A stretch of DNA of 13,488 nt from Rhodocyclaceae bacterium UBA2250 (GCA_002347285.1 DDXW01000028.1:1-13488), one strand, 5' to 3'. Positions 1-6,957 are shown, counted from the stretch's first letter. Translations and numbers: made by a program. The notes: a model not told the origin generated them from the letters alone.

Positions 1-569
1 TCAACCTGCTGCGCGAGGGGCTCGACCTGCCCGAGGTCTCGCTCGTGGCGATCCTCGACGCCGACAAGGAGGGCTTCCTCCGCAACCACCGTTCGCTCAT
101 CCAGACCATCGGCCGCGCCGCGCGCAACGTGTCCGGCGAGGTCATCCTCTACGCCGACAAGATGACCGACTCCATGCGCACCGCCATCGAGGAGACCGAG
201 CGGCGGCGGACGCTGCAGATGGCCTTCAACACCGAGCACGGCATCGAGCCGCAGACGATACGCAAGGCCATCCACGACATCGCGCAGTATGTGCGCGAGA
301 CCGAGGTCGGGCTGGAGCCGAGCGTAGACGTGGCGGCCGAGCTCGGCAAGCTCCCCCGGGAGGAGTTCGCGCGGATCCTCGCCGCGATGGAGGAGGACAT
401 GCACATGGCGGCCGAGGCGCTCGACTTCGAGAGCGCCGCGAGGCTGCGCGACCAGGTCGTGAAGCTCAAGGCCGAGGTCGAGTCGACCACCGCCGACGAG
501 GTGCTGTCCCGCCTCAAGCAGGGCGCGCGCAAGGGCTCGTCGCACGGGGTGAAGCGCCGTAAGCGGTAG
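1..569 (+). CDS. uvrB: UvrABC excinuclease subunit B, C-terminal part (5' truncated by window edge)
   Basis: UvrB is the DNA-damage-verifying helicase-like subunit of nucleotide excision repair in the cytoplasm. It loads from UvrA and recruits UvrC. The frame is open from base 3, giving about 188 residues before the TAG stop. Visible parts are the end of the helicase core (NLLREGLDLPEVSLV, then helicase motif VI as QTIGRAARN), the linker, and a C-terminal UVR domain (MEEDMHMAAEALDFESAARL) that contacts UvrC, followed by a short basic tail. Full-length UvrB is usually about 660-700 residues, so roughly the last quarter is present. The stop codon sits inside a 12-bp perfect hairpin shared with the convergent next gene. 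Family assignment is very secure. Phylum is only inferred. Confidence 0.95.
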   Translation, partial: NLLREGLDLPEVSLVAILDADKEGFLRNHRSLIQTIGRAARNVSGEVILYADKMTDSMRTAIEETERRRTLQMAFNTEHGIEPQTIRKAIHDIAQYVRETEVGLEPSVDVAAELGKLPREEFARILAAMEEDMHMAAEALDFESAARLRDQVVKLKAEVESTTADEVLSRLKQGARKGSSHGVKRRKR

Positions 570-586
570 TGCGCACCGCTTACGGC
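556..586. terminator. Perfect inverted repeat over two convergent stop codons (bidirectional terminator candidate)
   Basis: The left arm GCCGTAAGCGGT (556-567) is perfectly complementary to the right arm ACCGCTTACGGC (575-586), with a 7-base loop. The arms include the uvrB stop (TAG 567-569 starts at the last base of the left arm) and the stop of the convergent gene (TAA on minus, 580-582). There is no clear U-run on either side, so it is not a textbook intrinsic terminator. The position between converging genes still makes transcript ending or 3'-end protection likely. Confidence 0.55.
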
Positions 587-1305
587 TCGTAGCAAGGGTC
601 TCTCGGCTGCTCCTCGATGATGGTGATGTAACCACCTTCCACCGTGAACCAGTAGTAGCGGTTGAGCAGGCAGTTCGGGTCGCCCGCCATATAGATCGCA
701 TCGTAGAACTCACCGAAGCCCACCGTCTGCTTCGTCATGCCAGGTCCGTAGAAGCCGGCGGGCGGCACCGTCGGGTACGTGTACATCCATACCTTGATGG
801 AGTCGGGCTTGAGCCGATGTGATGTGATGGCGGCGCCGTCGGGTTTCGCATACCAGTAGATGGCGCGGTAGAACGCGGCATCACCTTGGCTGGTAAGCCA
901 CTCGAGGGCGTCCTCGCCCGTGAGGAAGACTGCCGTGTCGATATCCACCCACAGCTCGGCCCACGCCCCGCCGCTCTCATCGCGGATGCCCTTGAGCTGC
1001 CCGAAGACGCGAGGATCGGCCGGCGGGGGAGTCGGCGCGGGGGCCGGCGGCTCAGGTTCGGCCTCCGCCACCGGAGGTGCCTCGGGTTCGGCGGTGTCGG
1101 TTGCCGGCTCGTCCGTGGACGTGGTCTCGGTGGTTCCGGTCGCCTCGCTGGTGTCGCTTCCGGCGTCCGCGGCCGTGTCGGGGCCCGGGTCATCCCCGAG
1201 GCTCATGCCGAGCGCGAAGGCACCGGCGATGACGGCGAGGCCGAGCACGGCCGCCCCCACGAGCGCCAGCGTCCGCTGCTTGCGGGAGAGTTCGCTCCAC
1301 TTCAT
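580..1305 (-). CDS. Membrane-anchored extracytoplasmic protein of unknown function, paralog of its upstream neighbour
   Basis: 241 residues; function not recognised. A short basic cytoplasmic start (MKWSELSRKQRT) precedes one membrane segment at about residues 13-35. Next comes a low-complexity linker rich in D, S, T, E, P and A (about 37-97), then an outer domain (about 100-241) rich in aromatics. The outer domain has the pattern VDIDTAVFLTGEDALEWL, a middle part with YWYAKPDG and VWMYTYP, and a final YYWFTVEGGYITIIEEQ. This order matches the outer domain of the gene just upstream, so the two are tandem paralogs. Two cysteines (NCLL and DPCYEP) could pair outside the cell. The start is well supported: AGGAGG lies just before the ATG and overlaps the TAG stop of the upstream gene, which suggests translational coupling. 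Confidence 0.82.
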   Translation of the reverse strand: MKWSELSRKQRTLALVGAAVLGLAVIAGAFALGMSLGDDPGPDTAADAGSDTSEATGTTETTSTDEPATDTAEPEAPPVAEAEPEPPAPAPTPPPADPRVFGQLKGIRDESGGAWAELWVDIDTAVFLTGEDALEWLTSQGDAAFYRAIYWYAKPDGAAITSHRLKPDSIKVWMYTYPTVPPAGFYGPGMTKQTVGFGEFYDAIYMAGDPNCLLNRYYWFTVEGGYITIIEEQPRDPCYEP

Positions 1306-1314
1306 GAGAGCCTC

Positions 1315-1980
<666 letters not shown>

Positions 1981-2010
1981 AACGACCACCTCCCCGTGGA
2001 CGGTACGTCA

Positions 2011-2039
2011 AGTATGTCCCCGCACGGACAGCCCGTGAA
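2011..2039 (-). promoter_or_regulatory. Weak sigma-70-type promoter candidate for the paralog pair
   Basis: On the minus strand, TTCACG (2034-2039) and CATACT (2011-2016) are separated by 17 bases, four of six matches each. Transcription would begin about 24 bases before the ATG at 1980. A TGTCC-N6-GGACA inverted repeat (2015-2030) lies in the spacer. No convincing promoter was found for the divergent ABC operon in the same 149 bp gap. Confidence 0.28.
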
Positions 2040-2129
2040 GCCATTCGTCCGCAGTCGCATACGCGGGGTTTCCTTCGGGTAGTCTAAGGAGAGCGTCACG
2101 GAGCCTGTTCACCTCAAAGGAGCGGATGC

Positions 2130-3059
2130 ATGGACGTCATCAGCACTCGGTCGCTCACCAAGTTCTACGGGAAGACGCGCGGTGTGGAGGACCTCTCGAT
2201 GCGCGTGCCCGAGGGGGCGGTCTACGGCTATCTGGGGCCCAACGGCTCCGGCAAGACCACCACGATCCGGTGCCTGCTCGGCATGCTCAAGCCGACCTCG
2301 GGCGAGGCGATGCTCTTCGGCCAGCCGGTGGCGCTGGACGGTTCGGCGGTGCGCGCGCGGATCGGCTACGTCGCCGGCGAGGTGCGGCTGTACGACCGCG
2401 AGACGGGTGGGTGGCACCTCGACTACGTCGCCGGTTTCCGCGGGGGCCACGGACGTCTCGAGAAGGATCTGCTCGAGCGGTTCGAGTTCGATCCGTCGAA
2501 GCGCGTGCGCGAGCTTTCGAAGGGCAACAAGCAGAAGCTCGCGCTCATCCTCGGCATGGCGCACGATCCGGACCTGCTCATCCTCGACGAGCCGACGAGC
2601 GGGCTCGACCCCCTCAACCAGGAAGCGGTCTACAGCGTCATCGACGAGCGCGTGGCCGAGGGCCGCACGGTGTTCCTCTCCAGCCACGTGCTCTCCGAAG
2701 TCGAGCGGGTGTGCGAGCGCGTCGGCATCATCCGGCTCGGCCATCTCGTTGCCGAGGAGAGCGTGAAGGAGCTGCTCGGCAAGCGCCTGCGACAGGTGCA
2801 GGTGACCTTCGCGCAACCCACGGCCCCGTCCTTCCTGGCGGGTCTGCCGGGGGTCGACAACGTGCTCGCGGTGAGCGAGACGGTCTTCACCGCGCGGGCG
2901 CGCGGCGACGCCGTCGACGCTCTGCTCAAGCACCTGGCCACCACGAGGGTCGCCGATCTGAGCATCCAGCAGGCGAGTCTGGAGGACGTCTTCCTGGAGT
3001 TCTACCGGGAGCGTGACGCTTCACCGGACGCCGAAGCCGAGAGGGAGGAGTCGCGATGA
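2130..3059 (+). CDS. ABC-2 type transporter, ATP-binding subunit
   Basis: 309 residues; the cytoplasmic ATPase that drives the membrane subunit encoded next. Walker A is GPNGSGKTTT (36-45), the signature is LSKGNKQKL (129-137), Walker B is LLILDEP (149-155), the D-loop is SGLD, and the switch histidine is in SSHVLSE (H186). After the ATPase core there is an accessory domain of about 90 residues typical of this DrrA/YbhF-like class. The usual Q-loop glutamine (P-Q-E) is replaced in GYVAGEVRLY; related actinobacterial proteins often carry a G-E or G-D form there, so this is probably natural. ATG 2130 is preceded by AAAGGAG at good spacing. The stop overlaps the permease start (ATGA). The substrate cannot be told from sequence; drugs, lipids or other hydrophobic molecules are usual for the class. 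Confidence 0.93.
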   Translation: MDVISTRSLTKFYGKTRGVEDLSMRVPEGAVYGYLGPNGSGKTTTIRCLLGMLKPTSGEAMLFGQPVALDGSAVRARIGYVAGEVRLYDRETGGWHLDYVAGFRGGHGRLEKDLLERFEFDPSKRVRELSKGNKQKLALILGMAHDPDLLILDEPTSGLDPLNQEAVYSVIDERVAEGRTVFLSSHVLSEVERVCERVGIIRLGHLVAEESVKELLGKRLRQVQVTFAQPTAPSFLAGLPGVDNVLAVSETVFTARARGDAVDALLKHLATTRVADLSIQQASLEDVFLEFYRERDASPDAEAEREESR

Positions 3060-3853
3060 GCTGGACGCTGCTTCGCGCCACGATCCACCAGCGCCGCACG
3101 TCGCTCTTCTGGTTCTCGTTCGGGCTCGTGCTCTACGCCTGGCTGATGACGTGGTTCTGGCCCCAGATGGGCGGCGACAAGTACGCCGAACTCATCGAGA
3201 GCTACCCGCCCGAACTGCTGCAGCTCTTCGGCGGCACCGAGGTGCCGATGGCCTCGCTCGGCGGCTACTTCCAGATGGAGTACCTGGGACTCATGTGGAT
3301 GCTCATCGTGGCCTCCGCCCTCATCATCTACGCGATCAAGGCGTTCGCAGGCGAGATCGGCGCCGGGACGATGGAGTTCACCCTCGCGCAGCCTGTCTCA
3401 CGCGTGCGGCTCGCGGTGACGCGGGTGATCGCGATGGTGGGCTACGTGGTGGTGCTCGCGATCGCCTCGTTCGTGCCCATCATGATCTTCGGCCCGCGAT
3501 ACGATATCGAGCTCTCCGCGAAGACCTACCTCCTGCTCATGTCGTTCGGCGGGCTGTTCATGCTCGCGATCGGCGGGATCGCCATGCTGCTCTCATCGAT
3601 GTTCCGCGATGGCGGCAAGCCGGGTTCGATCGCGGCGGGCATCCTGGTGCTGTTCTGGATCGCCGACCTGGTGGCCAACGCATCAGAGGCCGCCGGGTTC
3701 TTCGAGCCGGTGAACCTGGTGTCCTACTGGCAGCCCGGCAAGATCATCAACGACGGCACGGTCGCCGCCGAGGCATGGTGGATCTACGCTGCTGTCGCTC
3801 TGGTGACGCTCGTGGGATCCGTCGTGGTGTTCTCCCGTAGGGACGTCGCGTGA
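3056..3853 (+). CDS. ABC-2 type transporter, permease subunit
   Basis: 265 residues, inner-membrane partner of the preceding ATPase. Six membrane segments are visible at about 16-35, 78-97, 122-145, 157-180, 190-209 and 241-259. Between the second and third is the family hallmark GEIGAGTMEFTLAQPVSR, matching the common GExxxGTxExxLAQPVSR pattern of ABC-2 permeases, where a short coupling helix contacts the ATPase. An outer loop of about 40 residues (36-77) is rich in acidic and aromatic residues. The start overlaps the ATPase stop by 4 bases and the stop overlaps the following metal-transport reading frame by 3 bases (GTG start in GTGA), so the three frames are likely one translationally coupled operon. 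The substrate is unknown; a metal link is only suggested by location. Confidence 0.9.
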   Translation: MSWTLLRATIHQRRTSLFWFSFGLVLYAWLMTWFWPQMGGDKYAELIESYPPELLQLFGGTEVPMASLGGYFQMEYLGLMWMLIVASALIIYAIKAFAGEIGAGTMEFTLAQPVSRVRLAVTRVIAMVGYVVVLAIASFVPIMIFGPRYDIELSAKTYLLLMSFGGLFMLAIGGIAMLLSSMFRDGGKPGSIAAGILVLFWIADLVANASEAAGFFEPVNLVSYWQPGKIINDGTVAAEAWWIYAAVALVTLVGSVVVFSRRDVA

Positions 3854-4140
3854 CCGAGGAGCGCACAGGCTCCGCACGACGGGAGCCGCCTTACGACCTC
3901 CGCGGGCTGCTCCCCGGCACGTTCTACTGCCAGGACTGCGCGGCCCGGCTCTGCGAGCAGGTGAGCCGCCTGCCCGGCGTGCTCGAGACCGAGTGCCACA
4001 TCGACGACGGCGTGCTCGGCGTCACGTACGACCCCGCCATCGCGCGCCCAGACGAGCTCGACTCGGCCGTGGAGCGCCTGGCGTTCGAGACCACCGGGTC
4101 CGTGGGGCACGCGGCGTACCGCCTGACGGGGCTCGATTGA
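3850..4140 (+). CDS. 5' segment as conventionally called: heavy-metal-associated (HMA) domain 1, ending at the in-frame UGA
   Basis: 96 residues if the UGA is taken as a stop. A charged leader of about 18 residues is followed by one ferredoxin-like HMA fold. FYCQDCAARLCEQVSRLPGV carries the CxxC pair at C27 and C30 and the classic LPGV turn; the later GVLGVTYDP is the beta-strand that normally follows. The usual GM before CxxC is replaced by TFY, so the domain is somewhat degenerate. After it, HAAYRLTGLD is the opening strand and loop of a second HMA domain, cut off one residue before its metal site. A genuine stand-alone HMA chaperone would not end in the first strand of another domain. This supports reading on through the UGA. 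Confidence 0.6.
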   Translation: MTEERTGSARREPPYDLRGLLPGTFYCQDCAARLCEQVSRLPGVLETECHIDDGVLGVTYDPAIARPDELDSAVERLAFETTGSVGHAAYRLTGLD

Positions 4141-6228
4141 CCCGACTGCGCGCGGACCGTGTCGAAGTCCGTACGGCAGATCCCGGGCGTGCTTGCCGCC
4201 GACGTGAACTTCGCGAGCGGCGTGCTCGTGCTCGAATACGACGCCGAGGCCGACCCGCGGAGCCGCGTGCTGGCTGTGGTGAGCGGCGCCGGCCATACCG
4301 CCGAGTCCCTCGAGCCGGGCATCCCTCCAGCGCCGCAGTCGTGGTGGGCCCGCAACCGTGCGGAGGTGATCGTGGCGGTGTCGGGCGCGCTCATCGCGCT
4401 CGGCTGGCTGCTCGGCGCGGTCGTCGGCGACCAGGTCGCCGCGTACGCGTACGCGGCGGCGATCATCGTCGGAGGCACCATCACGTGGCGCCGCGCGGCG
4501 GTCTCGCTCGCGGCGAAGTCGCTCGACATGAACGTGCTCATGACCATCGCCGTGCTCGGCGCCGCGGCCATCGGCGAGTGGGGCGAGGGCGCCACGGTCA
4601 TCTTCCTGTTCGCGCTGGGCGGGGCGCTGGAATCGCGCTCGCTCGCTCGCACGAGGCGCTCGATCCGCGACCTCATGGGGCTCGCCCCGCAGCAGGCGCG
4701 CGTGCGGCGCGGCACCGCCGAGGTGATGCTGCCGCTCGCCGACGTGCGCGTCGGCGAGGTCGTGGTCGTGCGCCCCGGCGAGCGCGTGCCGCTCGATGGC
4801 GTGCTCCTGCGCGGCGTCTCGGCGTTCGACGAGTCGGCCATCACGGGCGAGTCGGTTCCCGCCGACAAGTCCGAGGGCGAGGCGGTCTACGCGGGCACGC
4901 TCAACACCACCGGGCTGGTCGAGGTGCGGACGAGCGCGCTCGCCAGCGACGGGACGCTCAGGCGGATCGTGCAACTGGTGGAGACGGCGCAGGCCTCACG
5001 CGCACCGGTCCAGCGGCTGGTCGACCGGTTCAGCCGCTACTACACGCCCGCGGTGATCGCGCTTGCGGTGGCGATCGCGGTGGGCGTGCCCCTTCTCGGC
5101 TCGCTCGGCGCGCCGTGGGGCGGCTTCGGCGAGTGGCGCGAGTGGGCGTACCGTGCGCTGGTGCTGCTCGTGGTGTCGTGCCCGTGCGCGCTCGTGATCT
5201 CAACGCCGGTGGCCATCGTCTCGGCCATCGCGCGGGCGACGCGCGACGGCGTGCTCGTGAAGGGCGGCGCGTTCCTCGAGCTCGCGGGGACGGCTCGCGC
5301 GGTGGCGTTCGACAAGACCGGCACGCTCACGCACGGCAGGCCGCGTCTGGTGCGGACTCTCACCTTCGGTGGCAGCGAGCACGACGCGCTGCGCGATGCG
5401 GCGGCGCTCGAGGCGCACTCCAACCACCCGCTTGCGCGCGCGATCGTCGAGGCAGCCGCCTCCCGGGAACCCGTGCCCGTCGAGGACCTCGTCGAGACAG
5501 CCGGTCTCGGCGTCTCCGGTACCGTGGAGGGGCGGCCGCTCGCGATCGGGTCGCTGCGCCGCGCGATGGCCTCGGGCGGGATCGGACAGGGAGCGCGCGA
5601 TGCGGCCGACGCGCTCGAGTCCGACGGTCTCACGGTGCTCGTGCTCTCGGAGGGCGATGCGGAGAGCGGCAGGACGGTCGCACTCTTCGGCCTTGCCGAT
5701 GAGGTCCGCGCCGAAGCGCCGGGAGTGATGGCGGCCCTGCGCGACGCGGGCATCGAGCACGTCGTGATGCTCACCGGGGACAACGAGCGGGTCGCGGCGC
5801 GCATCGCCGCGACCGCGGGCATCCGGGAGTACCGCGCCGCGCTGCTGCCCGCCGACAAGACGGACGCGGTGCGCGACATCCGCGAGCGCTTCGGTGGCGT
5901 GGTGATGGTCGGCGACGGCATCAACGACGCGCCGGCGCTCGCCGCTGCCGCGGTCGGCTTCGCCATCGGCGGCGGCGCCGACATCGCGGTCGAGGCGGCC
6001 GACGTCACGCTGGTCGGCGGCGACATCGCGCGCGTCGCGGGCGGCATCGACCTCTCGCGCCGCACCATGGCCATCGTGCGCCAGAACCTGTTCTGGGCGC
6101 TCGGCTACAACGTCGTCGCCATCCCGTTCGCGGCGGCCGGCCGTCTCAACCCGATGATCGCCGCGGCGGCGATGGCCCTGTCCTCCGTCTCGGTCGTCAG
6201 CAACTCGCTGCGCCTGCAGAAGCACTAG
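3850..6228 (+). CDS. Candidate selenocysteine-containing heavy-metal P-type ATPase, read through UGA at 4138-4140 (C-terminus probably chimeric)
   Basis: Read as one frame this is 792 residues with one internal UGA at residue 97. Order: HMA domain 1 (about 20-85, metal site CQDC 27-30), HMA domain 2 (about 90-155, metal site Sec97-P-D-Cys100), then a P1B-type ATPase core. The two conventional open frames, 3850-4140 and 4159-6228, are in the same phase and split only by this UGA. The UGA falls exactly at the first Cys of the GLDCPDCARTV-type motif, and domain 2 homology (VSKSVRQIPGV, then VNFASGVLVLEYD) runs straight across. UGA is an ordinary stop in the two preceding genes, so general recoding is unlikely. 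The GTG start overlaps the permease stop; AGGGA precedes it. A metal-efflux role in the cytoplasmic membrane is known for the family; use of selenium is my inference. A point error or mutation TGC to TGA is the main alternative. Confidence 0.62.
4138..4140 (+). other. In-frame UGA at a CxxC cysteine position: candidate selenocysteine codon
   Basis: Reading frame: L-T-G-L-D-(UGA)-P-D-C-A-R. One base change from TGC or TGT. The next base is C (UGAC), a weak termination context. Replacement of the first Cys of a CxxC pair by Sec (UxxC) is the standard pattern in known redox selenoproteins. Confidence 0.6.
4149..4175 (+). promoter_or_regulatory. Candidate bacterial SECIS hairpin directly after the UGA
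   Basis: The upper stem CGGAC (4153-4157) pairs with GTCCG (4167-4171), extended by a G-U pair (4152-4172). After one C-A mismatch, G4150-C4174 and C4149-G4175 follow. The 9-base loop CGTGTCGAA has G at position 2 and contains GU. The loop begins 18 bases after the UGA. From memory, bacterial SECIS elements place an apical loop about 16-37 bases after the UGA, with a G in the first two loop positions; this fits. The stem is short, and GC-rich coding DNA yields chance hairpins, so it is supporting rather than decisive evidence. Confidence 0.45.
4159..6228 (+). CDS. 3' segment as conventionally called: P1B-type heavy-metal ATPase core (Zn/Cd/Pb-like with CopA-like tail)
   Basis: Numbering from GTG 4159 (689 residues): rest of HMA 2, membrane segments from about 68, actuator TGES (229-232), ion-site CPC (341-343) in SCPCALVISTP, phosphorylation DKTGT (D385), nucleotide-binding HP (423-424), TGDN (539-542) and GDGIND (585-590). 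SCPCALVISTPVA, AHSNHPLARAI and LLPADKTDAVRDIRERFG are of the ZntA/CadA (Zn2+, Cd2+, Pb2+) style. After GDGINDAPAL the sequence switches to CopA style: ADVTLVGGDIARV, RQNLFWALGYNV, MALSSVSVVSNSLRL. A ZntA-type protein should instead end with its own last ion-site helices. The part after about base 5930 therefore probably belongs to another organism's copA. The GTG at 4159 has no ribosome binding site and would remove half of HMA 2, so it is not a credible true start. Confidence 0.75.
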   Translation: MSKSVRQIPGVLAADVNFASGVLVLEYDAEADPRSRVLAVVSGAGHTAESLEPGIPPAPQSWWARNRAEVIVAVSGALIALGWLLGAVVGDQVAAYAYAAAIIVGGTITWRRAAVSLAAKSLDMNVLMTIAVLGAAAIGEWGEGATVIFLFALGGALESRSLARTRRSIRDLMGLAPQQARVRRGTAEVMLPLADVRVGEVVVVRPGERVPLDGVLLRGVSAFDESAITGESVPADKSEGEAVYAGTLNTTGLVEVRTSALASDGTLRRIVQLVETAQASRAPVQRLVDRFSRYYTPAVIALAVAIAVGVPLLGSLGAPWGGFGEWREWAYRALVLLVVSCPCALVISTPVAIVSAIARATRDGVLVKGGAFLELAGTARAVAFDKTGTLTHGRPRLVRTLTFGGSEHDALRDAAALEAHSNHPLARAIVEAAASREPVPVEDLVETAGLGVSGTVEGRPLAIGSLRRAMASGGIGQGARDAADALESDGLTVLVLSEGDAESGRTVALFGLADEVRAEAPGVMAALRDAGIEHVVMLTGDNERVAARIAATAGIREYRAALLPADKTDAVRDIRERFGGVVMVGDGINDAPALAAAAVGFAIGGGADIAVEAADVTLVGGDIARVAGGIDLSRRTMAIVRQNLFWALGYNVVAIPFAAAGRLNPMIAAAAMALSSVSVVSNSLRLQKH
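5916..5939 (+). other. Probable chimeric junction: 24-base string shared with the right edge of the window
   Basis: These 24 bases encode the core of GDGINDAPAL and recur exactly on the minus strand at 13465-13488. Upstream protein style is ZntA-like and the neighbouring genes look actinobacterial. Downstream style is CopA-like and the neighbouring genes look betaproteobacterial. The 95 residues after this point align without gaps to the copA end at 13161-13464 with about 60 identities (hand count). Confidence 0.65.
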
Positions 6229-6230
6229 TC

Positions 6231-6917
6231 TTGGCAAGCGCTGCCGAGTTCTCCTACTGGGCCGCCTTCATGGTCGGCGTCCTCGGCTCGGGGCATTGCC
6301 TCGGCATGTGCGGCGGGCTGGTGTCGGCCTTCTTCATGAAACTCGGCGCTCGCGGGGCGGCGCCTTACCTCATCTATCACGCCGGCCGCATCTCCGTGTA
6401 TGCCGTCGTCGGCCTGATCGCCGCCGCGCTCGGCGCGGTGCTCGTCTCCAGCGGCCGGCTCGGCCTCGCGCAGGGCGTGCTGCAGATCGTCGCCGGCATC
6501 GTCGTGATCATCCTCGGCTTCGACCTGCTCGGCCTCTCGCCGATCCGCAACGCCTACGGCTTCGCACCGATCGCCTGGCTGCGCAAGCAGTTCATGACGG
6601 CGGCGCAAAAGGGGCCCATCCTCGGCGCCCTGATCGGCGGCGCGATCAACGGCCTGATGCCCTGCTCGATGACGATGGCGATGGCGGTCAAGGCCACCAC
6701 CGCCCCCTCGCCGCCCGAGGGCATGCTGCTGCTGCTCGCCTTCGGCGCCGGCACGCTGCCCTCGATGCTCTCCGCTTCCGTGCTGTTCGGCAAGCTGGGG
6801 CCGCGCCTGCGCGGCTGGCTGCTCAAGGGCGCCGCGCTGTTCGTCATCGCGCTCGGCATCTCGACCTTCTGGCAAGGCCTGCGCTATTTCCTCGTGATGG
6901 TCAAGCTGGTCGGCTAG
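6231..6917 (+). CDS. Sulfite exporter TauE/SafE-type membrane protein (CcoH/CcoS-like, copper-associated subfamily)
   Basis: 228 residues from TTG 6231, six membrane segments. The subfamily hallmark GSGHCLGMCGG (H22, C23, C27) is at the first membrane segment, and NGLMPCSMTMAMA (C145) opens the second half. This His/Cys-bearing branch is commonly found beside copper ATPases and cytochrome cbb3 maturation genes in Proteobacteria, and the cysteines are plausible Cu(I) contacts; that role is inferred here. The start is uncertain: TTG 6231 lies 2 bases after the ATPase stop with no good ribosome binding site, and ATG 6270 (residue 14) is possible but leaves a very short N-terminus. Tight spacing to the ATPase tail agrees with that tail belonging to the same betaproteobacterial genome. 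The following gene has its own promoter signals. Confidence 0.85.
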   Translation: MASAAEFSYWAAFMVGVLGSGHCLGMCGGLVSAFFMKLGARGAAPYLIYHAGRISVYAVVGLIAAALGAVLVSSGRLGLAQGVLQIVAGIVVIILGFDLLGLSPIRNAYGFAPIAWLRKQFMTAAQKGPILGALIGGAINGLMPCSMTMAMAVKATTAPSPPEGMLLLLAFGAGTLPSMLSASVLFGKLGPRLRGWLLKGAALFVIALGISTFWQGLRYFLVMVKLVG

Positions 6918-6918
6918 G

Positions 6919-6935
6919 TGCGACAACTTGTCGCA
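6919..6935. promoter_or_regulatory. Perfect palindrome upstream of the nosL pair (operator candidate)
   Basis: TGCGACAA-C-TTGTCGCA: 8-bp arms around one base, beginning 2 bases after the SafE stop. Its centre lies about 43 bases before the start point predicted from the -10 at 6958-6963. This is close to the -41.5 position used by Crp/Fnr-type activators. The motif is not the FNR consensus, and I cannot name the regulator. A small terminator hairpin is an alternative. Confidence 0.5.
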
Positions 6936-6957
6936 GGCAGAGACTTCGCCCACGGCT

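Noticed and set aside
1987..1989. GTG start for the Glu-Pro repeat protein
   Set aside because: It lies inside the ribosome binding site that serves the ATG at 1978-1980.
4138..4140. Changed genetic code with UGA as Trp or Gly
   Set aside because: The two genes directly upstream end in UGA at the expected protein ends, so UGA is a stop in this genome.
4159..4161. GTG as an independent start for the ATPase
   Set aside because: There is no ribosome binding site, and it begins inside an HMA domain after the metal-site cysteine; no sensible protein starts there.
3784..4974. Long open frame on the minus strand opposite the metal ATPase (396 codons)
   Set aside because: It is rich in Arg, His, Ala and Gly with no recognisable motif, as expected opposite a GC-rich coding frame; the plus-strand gene has full catalytic motifs.
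3993..5702. 569-codon plus-strand frame overlapping the ATPase
   Set aside because: An Arg-rich out-of-phase frame in high-GC DNA; the overlapping ATPase frame is clearly the real one.
3850..6228. Simple pseudogene broken by a nonsense mutation
   Set aside because: Not excluded, but set below recoding: the only lesion is UGA at a CxxC cysteine, with no frameshift or other decay and with a SECIS-like hairpin following it.
5916..6228. Recent gene transfer joining actinobacterial and betaproteobacterial DNA
   Set aside because: No transposase, integrase, att site, tRNA or target duplication is seen, and the switch falls on a 24-base identity also found at the window edge; assembly chimerism is simpler.
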